Origin: a virus | Direction: 5' to 3' (one strand) | Length of the DNA: 21,981 bases | IMG/VR virus record: IMGVR_UViG_3300037502_000854 | Location: 1-21,981 of that record | Shown: piece by piece, positions 1 to 5,395 of the stretch | How positions within the stretch are numbered: position 1 is the stretch's first letter | How the letters are laid out: each line of letters begins with the position of its first letter | Translations under genes and position numbers: made by a program | The notes under the pieces: model-generated | Seen by the model: the letters and a program-made list of their open reading frames with translations, nothing else | Told to the model about the DNA's origin: nothing | Databases searched by the model: none

Positions 1-23
1 AAATCCCCCAATGATAGGGGGAT
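1..23 (-). terminator. Hairpin at left edge, probable intrinsic terminator of the leftward block
   Basis: A perfect 7-bp stem (ATCCCCC / GGGGGAT, positions 3-9 and 17-23) encloses a 7-nt loop. It lies 37 bp downstream of the last minus-strand stop codon. Read leftward, the stem is followed by T residues, but the window ends after three of them, so the T-tract cannot be confirmed. A second inverted repeat, GGGATAA (19-25) with TTATCCC (48-54), shares bases with the first, so the two hairpins are mutually exclusive. Confidence 0.5.
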
Positions 24-60
24 AACGGGGGGAGGAGAGTCCCACCATTATCCCTAATTT

Positions 61-240
61 TTAGACTCGTGCAAACAGTGGGTAAGTATGTTCGATTGCG
101 CCAAGTTTCTGTAGACGCTTTTTGTCAAACTCAACTTGGTTGACCCTTGGATACCCAGGACTGACCCAGATCCCTTTTTTGATCCAATGAGGGACATACA
201 TGATGTTTCGGTACGTCCAGACGGTTTGCGCTGTTTTCAT
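61..240 (-). CDS. Hypothetical small basic protein (59 aa)
   Basis: Not recognised. The frame runs from an ATG at 240 to a TAA at 61 and encodes 59 residues. These include many aromatic residues (four Tyr and three Trp) and a basic middle (FDKKRLQKLG). The start codon overlaps the stop of the MazG-like gene in an ATGA tetranucleotide (237-240), so translation is probably coupled. It is the last gene before the edge hairpin and so probably closes the leftward transcription unit. There is no signal peptide or obvious membrane segment. Support comes from its position in a continuous chain of overlapping genes and its unbroken frame. The function is unknown. Confidence 0.6.
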   Translation of the reverse strand: MKTAQTVWTYRNIMYVPHWIKKGIWVSPGYPRVNQVEFDKKRLQKLGAIEHTYPLFARV

Positions 241-554
241 GCTACATCCTTGATGAATACACCATTCGGCATCAGAAAACCTTTGCGGTCTTTAATCTGA
301 TGGTAAGCACCTTCCAGACATTCAACGATGTCTAAGTTCGCAAGAGCGCAGAAGTTGATCAAGCAGACCATGACATCACCCACAGCATCCGCAGTGAGTC
401 CGATGTCCTTCTTTGCCAGACCGTCTGCGAGTTCACCCATCTCTGAAACTGCTTTCAGGAATTGAGCATTAGCGGTTGAGTTTGGGATGATTTGTCTGTC
501 CCTGCTCCATTGGATGATTTTGACGTGGAGTTCATCGAAAGACATTCTTTGCAT
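237..554 (-). CDS. MazG-like nucleotide pyrophosphohydrolase
   Basis: This is a small all-alpha MazG-type protein (105 aa), a family that hydrolyses (d)NTPs to monophosphates and pyrophosphate. The metal-binding signature is visible as S-E-M-G-E-L (E38, E41), followed about 15 residues later by D-A-V-G-D (D56, D60), with the usual hydrophobic helix after it (VMVCLINFC). The frame could start at a GTG at 560, but the ATG at 554 is preceded by AGGAG at ideal spacing and is preferred; the GTG sits only two bases from that SD. Short stand-alone MazG-like proteins are common in phages and are thought to adjust nucleotide pools or alarmones. With ThyX in the same block it suggests nucleotide-pool control. 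The upstream stop lies a few bases in front of the start. Confidence 0.82.
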   Translation of the reverse strand: MQRMSFDELHVKIIQWSRDRQIIPNSTANAQFLKAVSEMGELADGLAKKDIGLTADAVGDVMVCLINFCALANLDIVECLEGAYHQIKDRKGFLMPNGVFIKDVA

Positions 555-556
555 GA

Positions 557-1042
557 TCACTCTCCTGAATGAGTTTGATGGTATTGGACAAGAGCCTCGA
601 TTCCGTTTGTATGTTTAACAGAGTTTCCTGAGCTTTTTGAGAGTCCTTTTGCAGGCAGTTTGTCCACAGATCGCCAACGAGCCGATTTATCGTTAGCCAT
701 CCGGCCACCCAATCGTTCAGATTCTCTGTCCCAAATTTTTTTGTTGAATCTAAATGCTCTTCGTTCATCTGATTTGATTCCATTGAAAATATGTTCCCTG
801 TCGTTTGCCATCGTTTGAATCAATTTCTTTCGGAAGAAATCAACATCAATATCTAACCAGTGGATATAGCTCTCCAGTCCCTCACCCCACAGAAAATCAT
901 GCGCTGTCATTGCATCCCATTGCATTGCAACAGGATTTTTATAAGGCTCTAAGCAAGCGTCTTTTACAGCAAGCGAAATAACGTTTGCAATGAGCATATG
1001 CTCTGGAATCCAATGCGACTTGAAATTGTCTGTATCAATCAT
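557..1042 (-). CDS. Hypothetical phage protein (161 aa)
   Basis: No function is recognised. The first half resembles phage hypothetical proteins with an 'AHDFLWGEGLESYIHWL' segment (residues 47-63), followed by a basic stretch (ERRAFRFNKKIW) and a low-complexity polar tail. The start ATG at 1042 overlaps the stop of the preceding gene as ATGA, and GGA lies in the preceding codons. An overlapping reading frame of 83 codons (532-783, same strand) covers the weaker C-terminal half, so the exact C-terminus could be affected by a sequencing or assembly indel. The N-terminal part is the better supported half. Confidence 0.65.
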   Translation of the reverse strand: MIDTDNFKSHWIPEHMLIANVISLAVKDACLEPYKNPVAMQWDAMTAHDFLWGEGLESYIHWLDIDVDFFRKKLIQTMANDREHIFNGIKSDERRAFRFNKKIWDRESERLGGRMANDKSARWRSVDKLPAKGLSKSSGNSVKHTNGIEALVQYHQTHSGE

Positions 1043-1248
1043 TTTCGTTTTCCATGCGGGTTGATTGGTTCAAACTGGTCCATATTTAGACTCATGATCG
1101 GAATCTCGTAAGAGCCGAATGTCAGTCCGCATCCGGCGCAAGTCCTGCGTCTGTAGGTGAAGCCGTATCGTGTGTCCATCCTCGTTTCTTTGACTTCGCT
1201 TCCTGTTCCAATCGGGCAGTTGCAATCTGGGTGATCAAGTCGCTTCAT
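1039..1248 (-). CDS. NrdR-like zinc-ribbon protein (69 aa)
   Basis: The protein is essentially one zinc ribbon. C9 and C11 are followed by a 'VKETRMDTRYGFTYRRRTC' run and the second knuckle C37-A-G-C40, then F-G-S-Y-E. This order (first Cys pair, V-x-(D/E)-(T/S)-R, R-R-R-x-C-x-x-C-G-x-x-F-x-x-Y-E) is the pattern of the N-terminal zinc ribbon of the ribonucleotide-reductase repressor NrdR. The ATP-cone domain of NrdR is absent, and the first knuckle is CxC rather than CxxC. It may bind nucleic acid. A direct role in nrd control is speculative. It sits in the overlapping small-gene chain; its ATG overlaps the stop of the 47-aa gene upstream. Confidence 0.7.
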   Translation of the reverse strand: MKRLDHPDCNCPIGTGSEVKETRMDTRYGFTYRRRTCAGCGLTFGSYEIPIMSLNMDQFEPINPHGKRK

Positions 1249-1388
1249 TCTTCTGCTTCAAAAGGCAATGGTCCAAGTTCTCGCATGAAGTCATCGTCCA
1301 TTTTACAAACCCATGCTTGCCAGTCCCATGTAAACAGCAAGGACACCGCGTTGTCATCTATCTCAACAAACAACTTGACTTGCTTCAC
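1245..1388 (-). CDS. Small hypothetical acidic protein with GTG start (47 aa)
   Basis: A 47-codon frame fills what would otherwise be a gap between two genes. It starts with GTG at 1388, eight bases after AAGGAG, and the GTG overlaps the TGA of the preceding gene (GTGA). Its own TGA overlaps the ATG at 1248 (ATGA). The product begins with a hydrophobic/basic strand (KQVKLFVEI), has a Trp-rich centre (TWDWQAWVC) and an acidic C-terminus (LPFEAEE). No family is recognised. The double overlap and the good SD make this a convincing gene despite its length. Confidence 0.68.
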   Translation of the reverse strand: MKQVKLFVEIDDNAVSLLFTWDWQAWVCKMDDDFMRELGPLPFEAEE

Positions 1389-1810
1389 CGGTTTTTCTCC
1401 TTTAGCTTTGCTTCGATTGCAAGTGAGAATTCGTAATAATCAAAACGAAATTCGTGTTTATTCCAAATATCTTCGATCTCCTCATCCGTCAGCCCGACCC
1501 ATTGGCGTGGTGCGGCGTAGAGCAATTGAATGCTCGGGTCATCGAAATCACATAGACCGTATTCGATTTGCTCGCACTCACCATCAGTATTGACGTACAT
1601 CCACGCCACCGGCTTCTCTGCCTGTTCGATGGCGGTGCGGAGGGCGGTGATTGCGTCGTTGGTCTGCTTGTTGATTCCATCAACGTCAAAACACTCAGCG
1701 TAGTAAGTGTCTTTAATCTGGTCTAAACCTAGAAAACGCTCCGTACCGTTGATCAGCACGTAGTTCTTTTCCAGCGCCTCCAGCGCTTGCTTCATCGCTT
1801 CGATGGTCAT
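1385..1810 (-). CDS. Hypothetical phage protein of the 'MTIEAMKQALEALE...LTDEEI' type (141 aa)
   Basis: The N-terminus (MTIEAMKQALEALEKN), the central helix ending 'ALRTAIEQAEKPVAWMY' and the C-terminal 'GLTDEEIEDIW' are hallmarks of a hypothetical protein common in beta- and gammaproteobacterial phages. In those proteins a repeated helix is followed by a small beta segment (VAWMYVNTDGE) and a terminal helix. The function is unknown. Its SD (GAGAGGTGAGCG) is formed by the last codons of the upstream gene, and its ATG overlaps that gene's stop. A truncated copy of its first twelve codons occurs upstream at 2207-2242. Confidence 0.75.
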   Translation of the reverse strand: MTIEAMKQALEALEKNYVLINGTERFLGLDQIKDTYYAECFDVDGINKQTNDAITALRTAIEQAEKPVAWMYVNTDGECEQIEYGLCDFDDPSIQLLYAAPRQWVGLTDEEIEDIWNKHEFRFDYYEFSLAIEAKLKEKNR

Positions 1811-2202
1811 CGCTCACCTCTCAATTCATCCGTTGTTCTGATGTTCGTCGGAATCGGTAACAATCGCCCGGATTTTGTACGCCATTTCCACTGCATACCG
1901 ACAACGGCTCGGTACAACTCGTACCCGTAGCCGTCATGGTTAAAAACGTGCTCACGGACATCCTCTTCGACCCTGCCGTACAAAAACCCGCCGCACTCGT
2001 CTTGCAACCAGTTGCGAACCACCATGCAGTGCGAACAGGTTTTGTGGTTGGTGAATTCTCCGTCGAACACGAACACATCGGTGTGATACTGCTCGCCGGG
2101 AGCGATGGAGCGAAAACACTCACGGCATTTGTGCGCCGTCTTGGCTTTCTGAATAGAAGTTCGCAGCAGCTCGACGCATTCAACATCATCAATCATGCAC
2201 AT
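1807..2202 (-). CDS. Hypothetical zinc-ribbon protein (131 aa)
   Basis: Two CxxC knuckles (C26-R-E-C29 and C56-S-H-C59) flank a segment 'IAPGEQYHTDVFVFDGEFTNHKT' and should bind one zinc ion. Phage proteins of this form (HKCREC...PGE.Y......DGEF...KTC..C) are widespread but uncharacterised. The C-terminal half is mixed, with several Trp and Tyr residues. The start at 2202 is fixed by GGAGG six bases upstream; that SD lies inside the preceding 17-codon mini-gene. The C-terminal codons (ELRGER, stop) encode the SD of the next gene. Confidence 0.72.
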   Translation of the reverse strand: MCMIDDVECVELLRTSIQKAKTAHKCRECFRSIAPGEQYHTDVFVFDGEFTNHKTCSHCMVVRNWLQDECGGFLYGRVEEDVREHVFNHDGYGYELYRAVVGMQWKWRTKSGRLLPIPTNIRTTDELRGER

Positions 2203-2242
2203 GATTAGCCTCCAGCGCCCGCTTCATTGCTTCAATGCTCAT
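2189..2242 (-). CDS. 17-codon mini-gene, truncated copy of the MTIEAM-type N-terminus
   Basis: The frame encodes MSIEAMKRALEANHVHD. Its first twelve codons match the start of the 141-aa protein at 1385-1810 (30 of 36 bases identical, 1775-1810 versus 2207-2242). It has its own SD (AAGGAG, eight bases before the ATG). Its ATG overlaps the stop of the gene upstream, and it overlaps the start of the next gene by 14 bp. The conserved CTGGAGGC segment provides the SD for that next gene. It looks like a paralogue remnant kept as a translational relay. Whether a peptide is made is unknown. Confidence 0.5.
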   Translation of the reverse strand: MSIEAMKRALEANHVHD

Positions 2243-2436
2243 TTCTTTAACTCCTTAATCGCCGCACGAGCCGGTCGCCACGTTTCGCAATCTTTACAGG
2301 ACGGATCACCGCAGTCTGGCTCTGCGCCTTCGACCAGACCCTCGATGATGGTCACCAACTGCGAGACGATATGCTCAAGCTCCATCATCGTCATTGTTGG
2401 AACGCCTCCGATTGTGCGGGTGAATTTCGGTTTCAT
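2239..2436 (-). CDS. Hypothetical Cys-containing protein (65 aa)
   Basis: A short protein with an amphipathic helix (MMELEHIVSQLVTIIEGL) followed by C42-G-D-P-S-C47-K-D-C50-E-T-W-R-P-A-R, which looks like half of a metal-binding site. Similar 'GDP.C..C..WRPARAAI' endings occur in other phage hypothetical proteins. The start ATG at 2436 has AGAGGTGAGAA directly upstream, written across the end of the preceding gene. The last codons (AAG GAG TTA AAG AAA) provide the SD of the mini-gene downstream. Confidence 0.62.
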   Translation of the reverse strand: MKPKFTRTIGGVPTMTMMELEHIVSQLVTIIEGLVEGAEPDCGDPSCKDCETWRPARAAIKELKK

Positions 2437-2439
2437 TTC

Positions 2440-2682
2440 TCACCTCTGCTTAAAACCAAGACGCCGCATCCCGAGTTCGATCAGCATGGCTGCGTCCTCA
2501 AGGCTGTTCTGACTGCTGCTCATGGCTGTCTGCCACTCGCCACCGACCCGCCTGCCGACCAGACCGACCGTGACGATCTCGCCTGCCTTGGCATCCTCAA
2601 GCCATTGCTCAAGCATTGCAATCGCGTCGGAGTTGTCTGGTGTAGTGGCTTTGATAAATGGTTTGATGTTATCTCGTGTCAT
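2440..2682 (-). CDS. Hypothetical phage protein (80 aa)
   Basis: The pattern is a helix (AIAMLEQWLEDAKAGEI), a beta strand (VTVGLVGRRVGGEW), a polar loop and a C-terminal helix ending in GMRRLGF. This resembles a common phage hypothetical family of about 80 residues with 'L..AK.GEI..VGLVG'. The function is unknown. The ATG overlaps the stop of the preceding gene, and the SD AGAGGTGAGAA precedes it. Its own end (CAG AGG TGA) places the stop codon inside the SD of the next gene. Confidence 0.62.
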   Translation of the reverse strand: MTRDNIKPFIKATTPDNSDAIAMLEQWLEDAKAGEIVTVGLVGRRVGGEWQTAMSSSQNSLEDAAMLIELGMRRLGFKQR

Positions 2683-2873
2683 TTCTCACCTCTTGCTTCA
2701 AGCATGGCGTCTGCCATTCGATAAGCATCATTTGCAATTTCTTTAGTGGTGTCATAAGGACGAACGCTGAATGTTTTGGTCTGCATCGCCTTGGCCGCAA
2801 AGTAGTCCCTAAGCGTCATGCCTTGATATGCCGTGCCCGTTGGAAACGCCGGTCCACCTGTTGGTTTATTCAT
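2679..2873 (-). CDS. Hypothetical protein of the 'GGPAFP...MTLRDYFAAKAM' family (64 aa)
   Basis: The N-terminal 'TGGPAFP' and 'GMTLRDYFAAKAMQ' segments and the terminal helix 'DAYRMADAMLEAR' are characteristic of a widespread prophage and phage protein of unknown function. The ATG at 2873 overlaps the previous stop (ATGA), and the SD AGAGGTGAGAG precedes it. The C-terminal residues ARGEK are translated from the SD of the next gene. Confidence 0.7.
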   Translation of the reverse strand: MNKPTGGPAFPTGTAYQGMTLRDYFAAKAMQTKTFSVRPYDTTKEIANDAYRMADAMLEARGEK

Positions 2874-3130
2874 CTCTCACCTCTTGCTTTCTTGAGTGCT
2901 GCTCGCGCTCTTGTAAACGTCGCATTAAGCTGGTCCCACCCATTTCCATCAGCAGCATCGACAATCTCTTGCAGTGCCTCGAAAAGATCAGGGGCTGCTG
3001 CGATTAGACGGGCATCTGCTGCTTTGACATTGCCGGTCGTGTATTCGGCGAAACTTCCGATCTGAACGTATCGATACTGTCGGCCATACATCGATGGTCT
3101 GTGCTTCCACGGCCCCGGTGTGTAGCTCAT
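2870..3130 (-). CDS. Hypothetical protein of the 'TPGPW...ARLIAAAPDL' family (86 aa)
   Basis: The start 'YTPGPWKHRP', the central 'DARLIAAAPDLFEALQEIV' helix and the basic C-terminal helix match a small phage protein family found very widely in proteobacterial phages. No function is established. The start is at an ATG preceded by GAGGAGAAAATAA, in ATGA overlap with the upstream gene. The C-terminus KKARGER is encoded by the SD region of the downstream gene. Confidence 0.72.
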   Translation of the reverse strand: MSYTPGPWKHRPSMYGRQYRYVQIGSFAEYTTGNVKAADARLIAAAPDLFEALQEIVDAADGNGWDQLNATFTRARAALKKARGER

Positions 3131-3399
3131 TTATTTTCTCCTCGTGCTCTGATTGCTGCGGCGCATTGTCGATTCTCATAATCCTCTCGCTGCATTCCAG
3201 CTTCATTGGTTATGCGGTCATCACACACCTTCGCGCAAGCCTCTCGCTCCTGAGCGATCCAGTTCTCAATGACCCGCATCGCCACCAGCGCATCCGCCTT
3301 CCGCACAAAGTGGATCGTGTCGTTGAAGCTCTTTGATCCTTCGGGTCGGACCGCAAATTGATCGAAGTACATTCGATCCTCGAAGACTTCTAATTTCAT
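3127..3399 (-). CDS. Hypothetical phage protein with 'EREACAKVC...CAAAIRARG' tail (90 aa)
   Basis: The N-terminal half appears to form beta strands (KLEVFEDRMYF, TIHFVRKADALVAM). The C-terminal half carries the signature 'AQEREACAKVCDD' followed by 'RQCAAAIRARGENK'. This tail is a recurring module in many otherwise unrelated small phage proteins, and the gene immediately upstream has a diverged copy of it. C55, C59 and C79 could form a redox or metal site, but no activity is known. The start ATG overlaps the previous stop; the SD is AAGGGG. Confidence 0.7.
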   Translation of the reverse strand: MKLEVFEDRMYFDQFAVRPEGSKSFNDTIHFVRKADALVAMRVIENWIAQEREACAKVCDDRITNEAGMQREDYENRQCAAAIRARGENK

Positions 3400-3671
3400 G
3401 ACTGGCCCCTTGCTCTGATCTTCTTGACCAGATCAAACGCCCATGAAGGCTCGTGATATGACTGGGCGATGTTTTCGATTAATGTGATGCAGGCTTCACG
3501 CTCTGCCTCAACCCCTTCCTGATACCACTTTGCTTTATTGTTCGTGTGGATGCGTTCTTCGATCAGGGCTGCAAAGTGCTCCAGTTCTTTTAGATGGATG
3601 ACGCGGCCCGTGTCGTATTCGTATGGCAGCTTGGACTCTTTCGCCATGCTGATGATGTCGTCTCGTGTCAT
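3396..3671 (-). CDS. Hypothetical phage protein of the 'MTRDDII...ELEHFAAL...EREAC' family (91 aa)
   Basis: The N-terminus MTRDDIISMAKES, the middle 'LKELEHFAALIEER' and the 'AEREACITLIENI' segment identify a common phage hypothetical family whose function is unknown. The C-terminal 'KKIRARGQS' matches the neighbouring gene's 'AAIRARGENK', so the two genes share a tail module. The predicted product is almost entirely helical. The ATG at 3671 is preceded by AGGGGATTGAG, which is formed by the end of the upstream gene. Confidence 0.72.
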   Translation of the reverse strand: MTRDDIISMAKESKLPYEYDTGRVIHLKELEHFAALIEERIHTNNKAKWYQEGVEAEREACITLIENIAQSYHEPSWAFDLVKKIRARGQS

Positions 3672-3672
3672 C

Positions 3673-3915
3673 TCAATCCCCTAGCAGATTGCCGATGTTT
3701 GACTGGGGTCGATACGTCGGTTCCACCAACTCCCGGATCTCTGGTGGGATCTTCGGCAACGGGAACCAACCCACATACCAGTCGTCCTTCCCGTCCCACC
3801 AGCCCGTCGAGGCAATGCCTGCTTTGTTGAGCAGGAGAACCTTCGGGCCTGTCGGACAGTTCGCCATTGATCGGAACATCAGATCAGCGTCTGTTATCGC
3901 CTCCTGGTTGATCAT
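3673..3915 (-). CDS. Hypothetical phage protein (80 aa)
   Basis: The sequence 'CPTGPKVLLLNKAGIASTGWWDGKDDWYVGWFPLPKIPPEI' is recognisable from phage hypothetical proteins, where 'VGWFPLPK.P' is the conserved signature. It is rich in Trp and Pro, probably a small beta fold. The start ATG at 3915 overlaps the previous stop, with GAGG five bases upstream. The function is unknown. Confidence 0.65.
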   Translation of the reverse strand: MINQEAITDADLMFRSMANCPTGPKVLLLNKAGIASTGWWDGKDDWYVGWFPLPKIPPEIRELVEPTYRPQSNIGNLLGD

Positions 3916-4145
3916 GCTGCCCTCATCAACTCTGACTCGATGCGCTCGATCTCTTTGTTCGTGAGCTTGCGCTCAAGCCACGGAGCAGGACGTCCACGCC
4001 GATCCATGATCCTGAACTCACCAACCTCTGCCCATCCGTAGTAGTCCCAGTCGCTTGCAGCGTTGCGGCTGTACGATCCTTGGCTAACGTACACATCAGC
4101 CTCAACCAAGCAAGGGATTCCAGCGATTCGTGTCTCGATTTGCAT
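3912..4145 (-). CDS. Hypothetical phage protein (77 aa)
   Basis: The N-terminus 'MQIETRIAGIPCLVEADVY' and the C-terminal 'RPAPWLERKLTNKEIERIESEL' flank a variable aromatic centre. This layout is known from small phage proteins in early operons; the function is unknown. The start at 4145 is fixed by AGGAG six bases upstream. A 24-bp spacer separates it from the zinc-ribbon gene upstream, one of the few non-overlapping junctions in this block. Confidence 0.68.
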   Translation of the reverse strand: MQIETRIAGIPCLVEADVYVSQGSYSRNAASDWDYYGWAEVGEFRIMDRRGRPAPWLERKLTNKEIERIESELMRAA

Positions 4146-4169
4146 GTTGCTCTCCTGTTGATGAGGGAA

Positions 4170-4355
4170 TCATCCCACACTTTTTATTGTTTGTGTAAAC
4201 TTTTTCGGAATATTTTCTAATCGCTCTTCCGATTCCGATAGAAGATTCCTAACATGGAAGTCATCGCACAGTGGACACAGGTAGATCAGACCGACACTGA
4301 CGCCCTGCGGCTCTCTATGATTGGGGCAAGCTGCTTCCTGGCTTCTGGCTGACAA
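4170..4355 (-). CDS. Small zinc-finger protein with TTG start (61 aa)
   Basis: C10-P-N-H13 and C27-P-L-C30, followed by D-D-F-H34, form a CxxH/CxxC metal site, with a polar helix after it. The frame starts with TTG at 4355. That choice is supported by a strong GGAGG exactly six bases upstream, which lies inside the 3' end of the replication-type gene it overlaps (70-bp overlap). The second half (SESEERLENIPKKF) is hydrophilic. No family is recognised. It could bind DNA or RNA near the replication proteins. An ATG-only gene search would miss it. Confidence 0.55.
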   Translation of the reverse strand: MSARSQEAACPNHREPQGVSVGLIYLCPLCDDFHVRNLLSESEERLENIPKKFTQTIKSVG

Positions 4356-4825
4356 TTTGCACCTCCGTCTGCAATGTGTTGGGCTAGGATGTCTGCAAGC
4401 CTGCTGTCTGTCCTAGCCCCTCTGCTGATCTCCAGGATCGCCTGTGCGCTCTTTGGGAACCTAGCCCAATGCAGGAAGTCAAACGCTGGTGTCCTGATCT
4501 GTGACACGGCATCCTGAATGATTGCCTTGCCTTCTGGAGTAACCTGCTTAGGAGGAGGTAGCGCAGCAGGCTTGTGTTCTGCCGCCCTAAACTGCTTGCA
4601 AAGCTGTATCCACTGAGCAAGGCTTGGTGGCCAGTCTGGGGGATCTCGCTGGAGGTGATCTAGCACCATCCTGATCGTGTCTGGAGGCACGGATCGCAAC
4701 TGAGCTTCCCAGGCTGCTTTAGCCTGATCAATCTCTTCTGGCGTCTTGCCAAAGTTGGACAGCACCTTCTGCTTGCCCCACAGAAGCCCAAAACGGTCGA
4801 TCAGCCGTTCGCAATAGCTTTGCAT
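4286..4825 (-). CDS. Putative replication protein, phage P-like / helicase-loader type (179 aa)
   Basis: The N-terminal 90 residues ('LIDRFGLLWGKQKVLSNFG...AKAAWEAQLRSVPPDTIRMVLDHLQRDPPDWPPSLAQWIQLCK') follow the pattern of lambda P-like replication proteins: a helix with FG.LW, a helix ending in 'W...L', and a 'WPPSL.....LC' segment. Lambda P itself recruits host DnaB to the origin. The C-terminal half is less distinctive and ends 'LAPIIESRRASVSV'. The start ATG at 4825 has GGAGG seven bases upstream and overlaps the preceding gene by 25 bp. Position downstream of the O-like C-terminal domain gene supports a replication role. Assignment is by pattern only. Confidence 0.55.
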   Translation of the reverse strand: MQSYCERLIDRFGLLWGKQKVLSNFGKTPEEIDQAKAAWEAQLRSVPPDTIRMVLDHLQRDPPDWPPSLAQWIQLCKQFRAAEHKPAALPPPKQVTPEGKAIIQDAVSQIRTPAFDFLHWARFPKSAQAILEISRGARTDSRLADILAQHIADGGANCQPEARKQLAPIIESRRASVSV

Positions 4826-5091
4826 TTGGCAACCTCCATGTCGATGACGTTCTTGCCTGTAAGGTGGCTCCAGAGGTCTTGCTTGACCTGCTTCTTCTCC
4901 ACCCAGTCAGCTTTAAACCCTCGCCATCCCATCAGCACCATGTGATCGAGTGCCTGCTCCAGAGTCCACCCTGCAAGCTGCGCCTCCTGCCTGATGGTGT
5001 TGATCACCCTGGTTGTGACAATGGCCCTCTTTGCCTTCCTGTGTGCCAGGAAGTCATCCCAGCACTCAGGACTAACGTCTTGTGGCTTCAT
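4801..5091 (-). CDS. Small protein resembling the C-terminal domain of phage replication (O-like) proteins (96 aa)
   Basis: The sequence 'VSPECWDDFLAHRKAKRAIVTTRVINTIRQEAQLAGWTLEQALDHMVLMGWRGFKADWV' matches a module often found at the C-terminus of phage replication initiators: W..F...RK.KRA.VT, then a helix, then GW.GFKA.W. Here it stands alone without the N-terminal winged-helix origin-binding part. It may act with the P-like protein encoded just downstream. Its ATG overlaps the upstream stop (ATGA). A complete initiator could exist elsewhere in the genome, and the role is inferred. Confidence 0.55.
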   Translation of the reverse strand: MKPQDVSPECWDDFLAHRKAKRAIVTTRVINTIRQEAQLAGWTLEQALDHMVLMGWRGFKADWVEKKQVKQDLWSHLTGKNVIDMEVAKCKAIANG

Positions 5092-5303
5092 GCGTACTTG
5101 TTCCTGATCAGAAAATCGACTAACTCTGCCTTTGATCCTTCTCGGTACTTTCCTCCAACCGGGAAAACATAGAACTTCCCGCTACTCAGTTCACCAATCA
5201 TCTTCTCTGCTGCGACCTCCCGCTTCTCCAGTCTGGTCAGATAGCGATCCTGAGCAGCCATCCTTCTGGATTGCGTTGCGTTGAGTTGTGCGTCTATGTT
5301 CAT
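5088..5303 (-). CDS. Hypothetical phage protein (71 aa), first gene of the replication block
   Basis: A basic N-terminal helix (SRRMAAQDRYLTRLEKREVAAEKMIGEL) leads to 'SSGKFYVFPVGGKYREGSKAELVDFLIRNKY', a motif seen in small hypothetical proteins of other phages. The start ATG at 5303 follows AGAGG at five bases. This is the first clear gene after the structured noncoding interval, so it would be the first gene controlled by the candidate antisense RNA. The function is unknown. Confidence 0.68.
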   Translation of the reverse strand: MNIDAQLNATQSRRMAAQDRYLTRLEKREVAAEKMIGELSSGKFYVFPVGGKYREGSKAELVDFLIRNKYA

Positions 5304-5395
5304 TTTTGCCTCTGCTGTTGTGTGTGTCAGTGGTGATACTGTAAACCAGATCAGAAGGCTTGTGTTGGAATTTATTTTTATCGTTTTGTCTGTGT

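Noticed and set aside
552-560. Shared TGATCATG at two gene starts (near 554 and 12531)
   Set aside because: Eight bases made of SD-stop-start elements; two copies can arise by chance from the same overlap logic.
532-783. 83-codon minus-strand frame overlapping the 161-aa gene
   Set aside because: It lies in another frame of a gene that has overlapping start and stop junctions with its neighbours, and it has no SD. Kept only as a possible sign of an indel.
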